Positions 35,761 to 45,555 of a DNA stretch of 64,000 bases are shown piece by piece. The notes beneath the pieces are model-generated. The model was given only the letters and a program-made list of their open reading frames with translations, was not told the DNA's origin and made no database searches. Each line of letters starts with the position of its first letter. Position 1 is the first letter of the stretch. Origin of the DNA: an uncultured Subdoligranulum sp. (GTDB lineage Bacteria > Bacillota > Clostridia > Oscillospirales > Ruminococcaceae); assembly GCA_945830575.1 (NCBI GenBank), contig CALZZE010000001.1, positions 124,001 to 188,000 on the forward strand, written 5' to 3'. The position numbers and the translations under genes were made by a program.

Positions 35761-36432
35761 GTGCGGCGTTTGAACGGGCTGCTTTCCGCGCAGCAGGTGG
35801 TCTATTATGCGCTGCGCACCGCTGTGATGCTGGTGGCGCTGCCGGTGCACGAATCCGCCCATGCGCTCATCAGCCATTGGCTGGGGGACGATACCGCCAA
35901 AAACGCGGGCCGCATCTCGCTGAATCCGCTGCGCCACTTTGACCCGTGGGGCGCCTTGTGCATGGTGGTGGGCGGCGTGGGCTGGGCCAGACCGGTGGGC
36001 ATCGACGCCCGGCGGTTCCGGGACCCCAAGACCGGCATGGCCCTCACTGCGGCGGCGGGGCCGCTGTCCAATCTGCTGCTGGCATGGCTGTCCTACGCGC
36101 TGCTGAAAGCGGCCGTCTACGGGGGCCTGACCGTCTCCGCGCCGGGATACCTGGCAGCGGAGTTTCTGCGCCTGATGACGGTGATGAACATCTCCCTCGC
36201 CGTGTTCAATCTGGTGCCGGTGCCGCCCTTTGACGGCAGCCGGGTGGCCTTTCTGTTTTTGCCGCAAAAGCTGTACTTCCGTGTGATGAAGTATGAACGC
36301 TATATTATGCTGGCGGTGCTGGCGCTGGTGCTTCTGGGGGCGCTGGACCGTCCGCTGTCCGCGGCGGTGGGGGCGGTCATCGCGCTGGTGGACCGCCTGA
36401 CCCGCTTTGTGGAACTGCTGTTTGGAGTTTGA
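35761..36432 (+). CDS. Site-2 protease family (M50-like) membrane protein
   Basis: PVHESAHALISHWLGD (HExxH-like) and NLVPVPPFDGSRV. Confidence 0.9.
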   Translation: MRRLNGLLSAQQVVYYALRTAVMLVALPVHESAHALISHWLGDDTAKNAGRISLNPLRHFDPWGALCMVVGGVGWARPVGIDARRFRDPKTGMALTAAAGPLSNLLLAWLSYALLKAAVYGGLTVSAPGYLAAEFLRLMTVMNISLAVFNLVPVPPFDGSRVAFLFLPQKLYFRVMKYERYIMLAVLALVLLGALDRPLSAAVGAVIALVDRLTRFVELLFGV

Positions 36433-36433
36433 T

Positions 36434-37162
36434 TTGGAAGAACTGACATTCAAAATTGAAGATTTTGAAGGCCCGCTTGATTTACTTCTGTATCTGGTCG
36501 GCAAGAATAAGATGAACCTGTATGATGTGAACATCATGGCGCTCATCGACCAGTACACCGCGGCTATCCAGACCATGCAGGCGCATCATCTGGATATCGC
36601 CAGCGAATTCATCGACATGGCGGCCCATCTGGTGCAGATGAAAAGCGCGCTGCTGCTGCCCCGCAGCCCCGAGGCGGAGCGCATGAAGGCGGAGCTGACC
36701 GGCCGGCTCATCGAGTACAGTACCTGCAAGGAGGTGGCCGCCAAGCTGGGCGGCCGCGCACGGGATCTGTACACGGCGGTGCGCCAGCCCATGCCGCTGG
36801 TGGGCGCGGCGGAGTACACCCGCCCCCATTCGCCCGCCGCGCTGGTGCAGGCGTGGTACGGCCTGATGGGGCGCAGCCTGCGCAAGCGCAAGCCCACGCA
36901 GGAACGGTTCGAACCGCTGGTCACCGCGCCTTTTGTGTCGGTGTCCAGCCGCGTAACCCACATGCTGCGGGGACTTTTGAAGGGAACGCTGGCCCGCATG
37001 GGACAGCTGTTCAGCCGGGAGGAGAGCCGCAGCACCAACGTGGCCACCTTTCTGGCGCTGCTGGAGCTGGTGCGCGCAGGCCGCGTGACCATCGGGGAAG
37101 GCGGCTCGCTGCATCTTGACCGCACCCATCACAGTCGAAAGGAGGGCGCTGCCCATGAATGA
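36434..37162 (+). CDS. scpA: Segregation and condensation protein A
   Basis: TTG start; LTFKIEDFEGPLDLLLYLVGKNKMNLYDVNIMALIDQY. Confidence 0.95.
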   Translation: MEELTFKIEDFEGPLDLLLYLVGKNKMNLYDVNIMALIDQYTAAIQTMQAHHLDIASEFIDMAAHLVQMKSALLLPRSPEAERMKAELTGRLIEYSTCKEVAAKLGGRARDLYTAVRQPMPLVGAAEYTRPHSPAALVQAWYGLMGRSLRKRKPTQERFEPLVTAPFVSVSSRVTHMLRGLLKGTLARMGQLFSREESRSTNVATFLALLELVRAGRVTIGEGGSLHLDRTHHSRKEGAAHE

Positions 37163-37703
37163 ATCCCAGCGCATCGGCGCGTTGGAGGCCATGCTGTTCG
37201 CCAACGCCGAGCCGGTGGAGACCGCCCGTCTGGCGGACGCGCTGCGCCTGTCCGCCGAGGAGTGTGAGGCGCTGCTGGCCCGTCTGCAGACCCGCTACGA
37301 TGAGACCGAGAGCGGCCTTGCGCTGCTCCGCTTTGAGGAAGGCCGCTGGCAGATGACCACCCGCCCTTATTACGGGGAGATGGTCAAGCGGATTCTGGAT
37401 ACCCGCCGCAACGCGCCGCTGTCCCCGGCGGCGCTGGAGGTGCTGGCGGTCATCGCCTACAACCAGCCGGTGTCCCGCAGCTTTATCGAGCAGGTGCGCG
37501 GTGTGGATTCCTCCTCCACCGTCACCAAGCTGCTGGAGAAGGGCCTCATCGAGGAGGCAGGCCGTCTGGACCTGCCCGGCAAGCCGGTGGCGTTTCAGGT
37601 CACCGACACCTTCCTGCGTGTGTTCGGTCTGGGCAGTCTCAACGACCTGCCGCCGCTGCACGAGGAGGAGCCTTCCGAACCAACCCAGTCGGAAATGGAG
37701 TAA
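37155..37703 (+). CDS. scpB: Segregation and condensation protein B
   Basis: LEAMLFANAEPVETARLADAL...VLAVIAYNQPVSRSFIEQVRGVDS. Confidence 0.95.
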   Translation: MNESQRIGALEAMLFANAEPVETARLADALRLSAEECEALLARLQTRYDETESGLALLRFEEGRWQMTTRPYYGEMVKRILDTRRNAPLSPAALEVLAVIAYNQPVSRSFIEQVRGVDSSSTVTKLLEKGLIEEAGRLDLPGKPVAFQVTDTFLRVFGLGSLNDLPPLHEEEPSEPTQSEME

Positions 37704-37709
37704 TTGCCC

Positions 37710-38486
37710 ATGGCCGTTGTCCTGTTGATTCTGAAAGTCATCGGGGTGGTGCTGCTGGTACTGCTGGCATTGGTGGTGCTGGTGCTGCTCACCCCCATGG
37801 GGGTGGCCGGGGAGTGGCGGGCAGGGACGCTGTCGGTGCGGCTGAAAATCGGGCCGCTGTCCTTTGCCCTGTGGCCCCGCACCGAAAAGCCGCCGCCCGC
37901 CAAAACCGGCGGAAAACCGGCAGGGGAGAGACCCTCTGCCGCGCAGCCGGCCCCGCAGCCGCAGGCCGCCGCGCCCAAGGCCCCGGAACCTGCCCCGCAA
38001 AAAGCCGCCCCGCCGCCCCCCAAAGCGGCCGCCCCGGCGTCGGAAAAAACCGAAAAGGCGTCCCCACTGCCGGCGTTTTTGCAAAAGCGCCTGGATGCGG
38101 CCATCGCCTTTGCCCGGAAAGACCCGATGGCCTTTGCCGGAACGATGCTGGGCCACGCGGGCTGGTTTACCAAACGGCTGCTCAAGGGGCTGCGCGTCCG
38201 GCATCTGCGCATCTGGTGGAGCATCACCGGGGAGGACGCCGCCGAAACCGCGCTGCGCTTTGGACAGATGATGACGCTGTCCAACAATCTTTTGACATAC
38301 CTTCGTCAGTTTATTTCCATCGAGGCGGACAGCCTCTGGCTGGAGCCGGACTTCACCGGCCAGCAGCGCTCAAGACGCGCAGTATCCGGCCAGCTCACCG
38401 CCCGCCCCGGTACCTTGCTGCTGCTGGCCGCCCGGTTTGGATGGCGCCTGTGGCACGAGCCCAACTTTCAACCCAGTGACCAATAA
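37710..38486 (+). CDS. DUF2953-like membrane-anchored protein
   Basis: N-terminal TM, Pro/Ala linker, conserved position upstream of ytfJ in spore formers. Confidence 0.7.
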   Translation: MAVVLLILKVIGVVLLVLLALVVLVLLTPMGVAGEWRAGTLSVRLKIGPLSFALWPRTEKPPPAKTGGKPAGERPSAAQPAPQPQAAAPKAPEPAPQKAAPPPPKAAAPASEKTEKASPLPAFLQKRLDAAIAFARKDPMAFAGTMLGHAGWFTKRLLKGLRVRHLRIWWSITGEDAAETALRFGQMMTLSNNLLTYLRQFISIEADSLWLEPDFTGQQRSRRAVSGQLTARPGTLLLLAARFGWRLWHEPNFQPSDQ

Positions 38487-38500
38487 AGGAGGAACCAAAA

Positions 38501-38908
38501 ATGGCAGAACATCCGATTCAAGATATGATGGGCACCACCATCGACAAGATCCGCCAGATGGTGGATTCCGGCATCATCATCGGCGACCCCATCAAGGCGG
38601 ACGAGGCCACCACCATCATCCCGGTGTCCCGCGTTACCTTCGGCTTTGCCGCGGGCGGCTCCGATGTGGGAGCCAGCGCCAGCAAGCAGATGTTTGGCGG
38701 CGGCTCCGGCGCGGGCGTGTCGGTCACGCCGGTGGCGTTTCTGGTGGTGTCCGGCGGCAATGTGCGTACCGTGCAGCTGGTGGATAAGGCCAGCACGCTG
38801 GACAACGCCATCGCCGCGCTGCCGGAGCTGATCCAGAAACTCATGGCCGGGTTCAAGGAAGGCAAGGAGGCCAAAAAGGCCGCCGAGGCCGAACCGAAGG
38901 CGGAATAA
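38501..38908 (+). CDS. ytfJ: GerW/YtfJ family sporulation protein
   Basis: IQDMMGTTIDKIRQMVDSGIIIGDPIKADEATTIIPVSRVTFGFAAGGSD. Confidence 0.93.
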   Translation: MAEHPIQDMMGTTIDKIRQMVDSGIIIGDPIKADEATTIIPVSRVTFGFAAGGSDVGASASKQMFGGGSGAGVSVTPVAFLVVSGGNVRTVQLVDKASTLDNAIAALPELIQKLMAGFKEGKEAKKAAEAEPKAE

Positions 38909-38917
38909 GGAGGCCCC

Positions 38918-39667
38918 ATGGCAGAAGAACGCATCCAGAAGGTGCTGGCGGACCAGACCGACCTGTCCCGCCGCGCCGCGGAAAAACTCATTGCCGAGGG
39001 CCGCGTCAGGGTCAACGGCCATCCCGTGGGCCTCGGGGACAAGATGGACCCCAATGTGGACAAGGTCTCCATTGACGGCAAAAGTGTGCGCATCGTGCGC
39101 AAGCGGCAGTATGTGTATATCATGCTGCACAAGCCCCGGGGCTTTCTCACCACCCGCTCCGATGAACACGGCCGCAAGACCGTGATGGACCTGGTGCAGG
39201 GGGTGGACGCCCATCTGCGCCCGGTGGGCCGGCTGGACAAGGACAGCGAGGGACTGCTGCTCATGACCGATGACGGGGCCTTTATCAATCTGCTCACCCA
39301 TCCGTCCGGCGGCGTGGGCAAGCTGTACCGGGTCACGGTGCATCCCCGCGCCACCGAGGAGCAGGTCATCCAGATGTCCAGCGGCGTGGTGCTGGACGAC
39401 GGCGTCAAAACCCAGCCCTGCGTCATCCATGTGGTCACTGACGAGCCGGAACACACCGTCATGGAGATCACTCTGTATGAGGGACGCAACCGGCAGATCC
39501 GCCGCATGTGCGCCGCCGTGGGCCTTGAGGTGGTGCGCCTGAAGCGCAGCGCCGAAGGCCCCGTCAAGCTGGGTATGCTGCAGCCCGGCGAGTGGCGGGA
39601 GCTGAAGCGCAGCGAGGTCAACGCCCTGCGCAACGCCGCCCAGCAAAAGAAAAAACAGAAGGTTTGA
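38918..39667 (+). CDS. RluB-family rRNA pseudouridine synthase
   Basis: S4 domain RIQKVLADQTDLSRRAAEKLIAEGRVRVNG and RPVGRLDKDSEGLLLMTDDG. Confidence 0.93.
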   Translation: MAEERIQKVLADQTDLSRRAAEKLIAEGRVRVNGHPVGLGDKMDPNVDKVSIDGKSVRIVRKRQYVYIMLHKPRGFLTTRSDEHGRKTVMDLVQGVDAHLRPVGRLDKDSEGLLLMTDDGAFINLLTHPSGGVGKLYRVTVHPRATEEQVIQMSSGVVLDDGVKTQPCVIHVVTDEPEHTVMEITLYEGRNRQIRRMCAAVGLEVVRLKRSAEGPVKLGMLQPGEWRELKRSEVNALRNAAQQKKKQKV

Positions 39668-39817
39668 ACCGTTTTCCGGCAGGTCATTCACAAGACCTGC
39701 CATTTTTTTGGTAAAATCAGGGTGGATTTTGTGCTTTAGGGACTTGTGAAAACCCTCACAAAGTTGTATAATATATCCGTATAATTTGTCAAACCATTCC
39801 AATTAGGAGGTCAGGAT

Positions 39818-41140
39818 ATGGCAGCAAACAAACCCGGCAAGACAGAAATTCTTGCCACTTTCTTTGATGACGGCGCCTACACGCCGTTATTTGCAGAGGG
39901 GGCCGTCAGCGCAGCCTACGGCAGCGCCAGCGGACAGACCGTGTATGCGGTGTTCCAGAACGGGGAACCGGTGGGCGTGCAGGACATCGAAAAGACCATC
40001 CGTGTGCTGGAGCTGGCTGCCGAGATCGGCTGCCCCGCCGTTACCTTCTATAATTCCACCGGCGCAAAGCTGGAGGCAGGGCTGGAGCTGCTCAACGCCA
40101 ACTCCCGCCTGACCGCCCAGATCGCCCGCATCTCCGGCGTGGTGCCGCAGGTGGCGGTGGTGGTGGGCACCTGTGCCGGCACCTCCGCCGTGCAGGCCGC
40201 CGCGGCGGACGTCTGCGTCATGGCGAAGGATGCCGAGCTGTTCCTCAACGCGCCCTTCAACGCCAGCGATAAGGTCAAGGACGCCGGTTCCGCGGACTTT
40301 GCCGCCCGTGCCGGTGTGGCCGCCATCGTGGCGGAGGATGCGCTGCACGCCGCCAAACAGGCGGCGCAAGTGGTGGCTCTGCTGCCTGCCAACAACCTGT
40401 CCCTGCCGGTGCTGTTTGAGAGCGCCGCGCCCAAGGGAACGCTGAATCCGGCCGCCTACAAGGCCGCCGATGCTGCCGCCGCTGTGGCGGACGAGGGCAG
40501 TCTGGTGGAGCTGTACGCCGGCTACGGCAGCCACGTGTTCGCGGCGCTGGGCACCGTCAACGGCAACGCGGTGGGCATCCTTGCCACCGAGAAGGACAGC
40601 CTGTGCCACACCTGCGTGGCCAAGGCCGCCCGCTTTGTGCGCCTGTGCGATGCGTACAGCCTGCCCATCGTGACCGTCGTCAACACCACCGGCTTTGTGA
40701 AGAGCGAGAGCGACGACCAGGCCGGCGGCATCCGTCAGGCCGCCCGTATGGCCGGCGTCTACGCCGAGGCCACCGCGCCCAAGGTCGCCATCCTCACCGG
40801 CGAGGCAGTCGGCCCCGTCTACACCGTGTTTGCCGCCTCCGCCGACTGGCGCATTGCCGTGGAGGGCTGCACCGTGGCCCCGCTGGCGCCCGAAGCTGCC
40901 GTCAGTGTGCTGTACAAGGACGAAATTTACGCATCCGACAACGTGGTGAACGCTACCAGGGCCAAGGCCGCCGCCTACGCCAAAGAGGTGTGCGGCGCTG
41001 CCGCCGCCGTGGCCGCCGGCGCTGCCGATGCGGTGTCCGCTCCCGCTGATGTGCGCGCCCAGACCGCGCAGGCGCTGGATATGCTCGCCACCAAGCGCGT
41101 TGCCCGCCTTGCCAAAAAGCATGGCAACATCACTCTGTAA
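39818..41140 (+). CDS. Carboxyltransferase-like (MmdA/12S-type, divergent)
   Basis: 440 aa crotonase-fold carboxyltransferase features (VAVVVGTCAGTSAVQAAAADVCVM; PIVTVVNTTGFVKS...GGIRQAARMAGVYAEATAPKVAILTGEAVGPVY). Confidence 0.8.
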   Translation: MAANKPGKTEILATFFDDGAYTPLFAEGAVSAAYGSASGQTVYAVFQNGEPVGVQDIEKTIRVLELAAEIGCPAVTFYNSTGAKLEAGLELLNANSRLTAQIARISGVVPQVAVVVGTCAGTSAVQAAAADVCVMAKDAELFLNAPFNASDKVKDAGSADFAARAGVAAIVAEDALHAAKQAAQVVALLPANNLSLPVLFESAAPKGTLNPAAYKAADAAAAVADEGSLVELYAGYGSHVFAALGTVNGNAVGILATEKDSLCHTCVAKAARFVRLCDAYSLPIVTVVNTTGFVKSESDDQAGGIRQAARMAGVYAEATAPKVAILTGEAVGPVYTVFAASADWRIAVEGCTVAPLAPEAAVSVLYKDEIYASDNVVNATRAKAAAYAKEVCGAAAAVAAGAADAVSAPADVRAQTAQALDMLATKRVARLAKKHGNITL

Positions 41141-41167
41141 AAGATAGCAATAAGGAGGAACTTTCCT

Positions 41168-41545
41168 ATGAAAAACCTGATCGTTACCGTCAACGGTGTT
41201 GCCTATAATGTGACCGTGGAGGAGGGCACCGGCGCCGCCGTTCCCGCCGCCGCTCCTGCCGCTGCGCCCGCCCCCGCTGCCGCACCTGCTGCGGCCCCCG
41301 CTGCGGCGCCTGCCGCGGCCGGTTCCGCTGGCGCGGTGTCCGTCAACGCCCCCATGCCCGGCAACATTCTGGACGTGCGCGTTAAGCCCGGCGACTCCGT
41401 CAAGGCCGGCGATGTGCTGCTGATCCTGGAGGCCATGAAGATGGAGAACGAGATCAGCGCCCCGCAGGACGGCACCGTGGCCAGCGTCAATGTGCGCAAG
41501 GGCGATGTGGTCAACTCCGGCGACCTGCTCTGCACCATGAACTGA
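41168..41545 (+). CDS. Biotin carboxyl carrier (1.3S / gamma-type) protein
   Basis: Pro/Ala linker then LILEAMKMENEISAPQDGTV biotinylation motif. Confidence 0.95.
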   Translation: MKNLIVTVNGVAYNVTVEEGTGAAVPAAAPAAAPAPAAAPAAAPAAAPAAAGSAGAVSVNAPMPGNILDVRVKPGDSVKAGDVLLILEAMKMENEISAPQDGTVASVNVRKGDVVNSGDLLCTMN

Positions 41546-41563
41546 TTTGATAAGGCGAGGTGA

Positions 41564-42973
41564 ATGACATTGGCTAAAAAACCCGTAAAAATCACCGAAG
41601 TCGTCCTTCGTGATGCCCACCAGTCTCTGCTGGCCACCCGCATGACGATCGATGACATGCGCCCCATCCTGCCCGAAATGGACAAGATCCCCTACTTCTC
41701 TGTGGAGTGCTGGGGCGGCGCGACCTTTGACTCCTGCATCCGCTTTCTGGACGAGGATCCGTGGGACCGTCTGCGCATCCTGCGCAAGGAGCTGCCTCAC
41801 CAGAAGCTGCAAATGCTGTTCCGCGGCCAGAACATGCTGGGTTACCGTCCCTACGCCGACGACGCAGTGGAGTATTTCGTCCAGAAATCCGTTGCCAACG
41901 GCATTGACGTCATCCGCATTTTCGATGCGCTGAACGACCCCCGCAACCTCCAGACGGCCATCAAGGCCGCCAACAAGGAGGGTGCGCACGTGCAGGCCTG
42001 CATCAGCTACACCCTCAGCCCGGTGCATAACAACGAGTATTTCTGCCAGTATGCCAAAACGCTGGAGGAGATGGGCGTCAACTCCATCTGCATCAAGGAC
42101 ATGGCCGGCCTGCTCAAGCCCTACACCACCTATGAGCTGGTGAAGAAGCTGAAGGAGACCGTCAGCATCCCCGTGGACGTGCACAGCCATTACACCGCGG
42201 GTCTGGCCTCCATGTCCATCCTCAAGGGCATCGAGGCGGGCGCCGACATCGTGGATACCGCCATGAGCCCGCTGGCACTGGGCACCTCCCACATGCCCAC
42301 CGAGAGCCTTGTGGCCGCGCTGCAGGGCACCGACTACGACACCGGCCTTGACCTGAACCAGCTCAACGTAGTGCGTGCTTACTTCGCCAAGCTGCGCGAG
42401 AAGTACATTGCCAACGGCCAGATCAGCCCGAAGTCTCTGGGCGTGGATGCCAACACCCTGCTGTATCAGGTGCCGGGCGGCATGTTCTCCAACATGCTCA
42501 AGCAGCTCAAGGACGCCGGCAAGGAGGACAAGCTGGACGATGTTCTGGCCGAGATCCCCCGCGTGCGCGAGGACGCCGGCTACCCGCCGCTGGTCACCCC
42601 CACCAGCCAGATCGTCGGCACCCAGGCCGTGTTCAACGTCATCATGGGCGAGCGCTACAAGATGGTCACCAAGGAGTTCAAGGGTCTTGTGCACGGCGAT
42701 TACGGCAAGACCCCCGCACCCATCAAGCCGGAGTTCCAGAACATGATTTTGAAGGGCGAGCAGCCCATTACCTGCCGCTTTGCGGACACGCTGGAGCCGG
42801 AAATGGACAAGCTGAAGGCCGAGGCCGCCAAGTACGCCATTCAGGAGGAGGACGTGCTGACCTACGCCATGTTCCCGCAGGTCGCGCCCAAGTTCTTTGA
42901 AAAGCGCAACGCCCGTATGCAGGGTGTGGACGCCAATCACGCCGACTACGAGAACAAGAGCCATCCCGTTTGA
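41564..42973 (+). CDS. Oxaloacetate decarboxylase alpha / transcarboxylase 5S-like carboxyltransferase
   Basis: KITEVVLRDAHQSLLATRMTIDDMRPILPEMDKIPYFSVECWGGATFDSCIRFL. Confidence 0.95.
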   Translation: MTLAKKPVKITEVVLRDAHQSLLATRMTIDDMRPILPEMDKIPYFSVECWGGATFDSCIRFLDEDPWDRLRILRKELPHQKLQMLFRGQNMLGYRPYADDAVEYFVQKSVANGIDVIRIFDALNDPRNLQTAIKAANKEGAHVQACISYTLSPVHNNEYFCQYAKTLEEMGVNSICIKDMAGLLKPYTTYELVKKLKETVSIPVDVHSHYTAGLASMSILKGIEAGADIVDTAMSPLALGTSHMPTESLVAALQGTDYDTGLDLNQLNVVRAYFAKLREKYIANGQISPKSLGVDANTLLYQVPGGMFSNMLKQLKDAGKEDKLDDVLAEIPRVREDAGYPPLVTPTSQIVGTQAVFNVIMGERYKMVTKEFKGLVHGDYGKTPAPIKPEFQNMILKGEQPITCRFADTLEPEMDKLKAEAAKYAIQEEDVLTYAMFPQVAPKFFEKRNARMQGVDANHADYENKSHPV

Positions 42974-42981
42974 TGTGACCC

Positions 42982-43019
42982 ACTGCACCCCCGGCACACA
43001 CCGGGGGTGCAGTCTGTTT
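42982..43019 (+). terminator. Terminator of carboxylase operon
   Basis: ACTGCACCCCCGG-CACACA-CCGGGGGTGCAGT then CTGTTTTT. Confidence 0.88.
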
Positions 43020-43029
43020 TTCATTGCAG

Positions 43030-43088
43030 GGGCGCACATTGTGCGCCCGAAGGGATAGGACAGCTGTCCGATGTACGGGGACGCGTCC
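43030..43088. repeat. Cluster of three palindromes (REP-like)
   Basis: GGGCGCACATTGTGCGCCC (43030-43048), GGACAGCTGTCC (43058-43069), GGACGCGTCC (43079-43088). Confidence 0.5.
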
Positions 43089-43109
43089 TGTTTTGAGGAG
43101 AGGGAACGT

Positions 43110-43661
43110 ATGGATTTGATTTTGTATCAAGGCCGCCCGGAGGACGCCGCGGGCCGCCTTGCCAAGGAAATGCGGGTGTATGACCTGCTGGATTCACTGG
43201 GCATCGCCTACGAGCGGGCCGACCATCCCGCCGCCGAGACCATGGAGGCCTGCGAGGCGGTAGACCGGGTGCTGGCCCCGGCAGTCATCTGCAAGAATCT
43301 GTTTTTGTGCAACCGTCAGCAGACGAAATTTTACCTGCTGATGATTCGGGAGGACAAAAAATTCCACACCAAAGAGATTTCTTCCCAAATCAACAGTGCC
43401 CGGCTGTCCTTTGCCGGGCCGGAGAAAATGGCGGAGTATCTGGACATCACCCCCGGCTCGGTGAGCATCATGGGCCTTGCGAACGATACCGAAAACCACG
43501 TCCAGCTGCTGGTGGATGAGGACGTTCTGGCCGCGGAGTACGTGGGCTGCCACCCCTGCATCAACACCTCCAGCCTGCGGCTGAAAACCGCCGATGTGTT
43601 CGGCCCCTTTTTGCAGGCCGTCCGCCACGACTACCAGACAGTGCGCCTTTCCACCGAATAA
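43110..43661 (+). CDS. YbaK/ProX aminoacyl-tRNA deacylase family
   Basis: LLDSLGIAYERADHPAAETMEACEAV...KNLFLCNRQQTKFYLLMIREDKKF. Confidence 0.88.
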   Translation: MDLILYQGRPEDAAGRLAKEMRVYDLLDSLGIAYERADHPAAETMEACEAVDRVLAPAVICKNLFLCNRQQTKFYLLMIREDKKFHTKEISSQINSARLSFAGPEKMAEYLDITPGSVSIMGLANDTENHVQLLVDEDVLAAEYVGCHPCINTSSLRLKTADVFGPFLQAVRHDYQTVRLSTE

Positions 43662-43666
43662 ACCAA

Positions 43667-43700
43667 GGCATCCCCCGCCGTTTCCCCGGCGGGGGATGCC
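43667..43700. terminator. Strong hairpin after YbaK gene
   Basis: GGCATCCCCCGCC - 8 nt - GGCGGGGGATGCC. Confidence 0.7.
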
Positions 43701-43760
43701 CTTATCCGCCGCAAGTTGTAAAATTTCCTTATAAAAATGTCCCAAATGGGCTGTGTCGTC

Positions 43761-43789
43761 TTGCAAGTTCCGGCCAAAAATAGTACAAT
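43761..43789 (+). promoter_or_regulatory. Sigma-A-type promoter of yicC operon
   Basis: TTGCAA - 17 nt - TACAAT. Confidence 0.7.
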
Positions 43790-43836
43790 ATATCCTGTAT
43801 TGGTATGCAAACCCCAATGAACGAGGTGTTGGAACT

Positions 43837-44715
43837 ATGGTACTTAGTATGACCGGCTATGGCCGCGCCGGGGCGGTGCTCCACGGGCGGGACATCAAGG
43901 TGGAGCTGCGCAGCGTGAATTCCCGTTATCTGGAATATTCCTCGCGGCTGCCCCGCTCCTGCTTTTTTCTGGAGGATAAGCTGAAAAAGCTGGTGGCGGC
44001 CAGAGTCAGCCGCGGCAAGGTGGAGCTGTCCCTGTCCATCCAGAATGTCACCGCCGCCGACACGGTGGTGTCGGTGAACTGGGGGCTGGCGGAGGGCTAT
44101 CGCGCCGCGCTGACCTCCATGGTGGAGCGCATGGACCTGAAAAACGATGTGACGGTGGGCATGCTGGCCCGCTTTCCCGATGTGCTGACCCAGACCGCCG
44201 CCCCCACCGACGAGGACGCACTGTGGCAGGATGTGGAGAGCATCGCCAATCAGGCCATCGATGCCTTTGTGGCCATGCGTGCGGCTGAGGGCGAAAAGCT
44301 GAAGGCGGATGTGGAAAGCCGCCTGCAAAACGTGGAAGCGCTGGTGGGTCAGATCGAGCAGGCCACCGAGGGCCGCGTCAAGGCATACAGCGACCGCCTG
44401 TATGCCCGCCTGCAGGAGCTTTTGGAGGATCGGAACATTGAGGAAAGCCGCCTTGTCACCGAGGCCGCCATCTTTGCAGACAAGACCGCCATCGACGAGG
44501 AAACGGTGCGGCTGCACAGCCATGTGGCGCAGTACCGTCAGATTCTGGAGCTGAACGAGCCGATTGGCCGCAAGCTGGACTTTTTGACGCAGGAGCTGAA
44601 CCGGGAATCCAACACCATCGGCTCCAAGTGTCAGGACGTTGCCATCACCCGTCTGGTGGTGGAGCTGAAATCCGAGATCGAGAAGATCCGGGAACAGATT
44701 CAGAACATCGAGTGA
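43837..44715 (+). CDS. yicC: YicC family endoribonuclease
   Basis: [34 protein letters not shown]-terminal [30 protein letters not shown]. Confidence 0.95.
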   Translation: MVLSMTGYGRAGAVLHGRDIKVELRSVNSRYLEYSSRLPRSCFFLEDKLKKLVAARVSRGKVELSLSIQNVTAADTVVSVNWGLAEGYRAALTSMVERMDLKNDVTVGMLARFPDVLTQTAAPTDEDALWQDVESIANQAIDAFVAMRAAEGEKLKADVESRLQNVEALVGQIEQATEGRVKAYSDRLYARLQELLEDRNIEESRLVTEAAIFADKTAIDEETVRLHSHVAQYRQILELNEPIGRKLDFLTQELNRESNTIGSKCQDVAITRLVVELKSEIEKIREQIQNIE

Positions 44716-44722
44716 GGAAACC

Positions 44723-44980
44723 ATGAAACTCATCAACATTGGTTTTGGCAACATGGTCAATGCGGACCGGGTCATCGGCATCGTCAGCCCGGACTCCGCG
44801 CCCATCAAGCGCATCGTGCAGGACGCGCGGGAAAAAGGGGCGCTCATCGATGCGTCCTATGGCCGCCGCACCCGTGCGGTGCTGATTATGGATTCCGACC
44901 ATGTGATTTTGTCCGGCATCCCGCTGGAAAGCATCGCCGGCCGGTTTGAGGAGGAGCAAAAAGAGGGGGAACCGCAGTGA
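44723..44980 (+). CDS. remA: RemA / DUF370 matrix regulator family
   Basis: [65 protein letters not shown]. Confidence 0.95.
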   Translation: MKLINIGFGNMVNADRVIGIVSPDSAPIKRIVQDAREKGALIDASYGRRTRAVLIMDSDHVILSGIPLESIAGRFEEEQKEGEPQ

Positions 44981-45555
44981 AGGGAGAAAAATATCTGTTT
45001 GTGGTGTCGGGGCCTTCCGGCACCGGCAAGGACACCGTGGTGGCGCGTCTGCTCAAAAACCACCCGGAAATTCAGCACACCGTTTCTGCCACCACCCGCA
45101 CCCCGCGGGAAGGGGAGAAGGACGGTATTAACTACCATTTTATGACCATCCCGGATTTTGAGGAGCATCTGTCCCGCGACCAGATCGTGGAGCACACGCA
45201 GTATTGCGGCAATTACTACGGCACGCTGCGCAGCGAGATCGAGGGCCGCATGGCGGCGGGCATCCCGGTGATCCTTGTCATCGAGGTGGAGGGCGCGGGC
45301 AACATCAAGCGGATGTACCCCGGCGCCACCACCATCTTCATCCTGCCGCCGGACATGGCGGAGCTGGAGCGCCGCCTGCGCAACCGGGGCACCGAGAGCG
45401 AGGAGACCATCCAGAAACGGCTCAAACGGGCCGAGACCGAGATCGGCCGCTCGGTGGATTATGACGAGCATGTGGTCAACGTGCAGGTGGAGACCTGCGC
45501 CGAGAGCCTGTATTCCATCATCCAGTTTAAGCTGGCCCACGGGAAGGACGAATGA
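44977..45555 (+). CDS. gmk: Guanylate kinase
   Basis: [20 protein letters not shown]...[22 protein letters not shown]. Confidence 0.96.
   Translation: MKGEKYLFVVSGPSGTGKDTVVARLLKNHPEIQHTVSATTRTPREGEKDGINYHFMTIPDFEEHLSRDQIVEHTQYCGNYYGTLRSEIEGRMAAGIPVILVIEVEGAGNIKRMYPGATTIFILPPDMAELERRLRNRGTESEETIQKRLKRAETEIGRSVDYDEHVVNVQVETCAESLYSIIQFKLAHGKDE

Noticed and set aside
39744-39782. Possible promoter TTGTGA...TATAAT upstream of the carboxyltransferase gene
   Set aside because: Spacing is 27 nt, too long for a standard sigma-A promoter; only the -10 is convincing.
41230-41330. Low-complexity GCC/CCC repeat
   Set aside because: Encodes the usual Ala/Pro linker of a biotin carrier protein.
39887-43039. 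1050-aa minus-strand ORF opposite the carboxylase operon
   Set aside because: Composition (His/Val/Gly/Arg-rich) is the antisense mirror of high-GC coding; the plus strand carries clear carboxyltransferase and biotin-carrier motifs.
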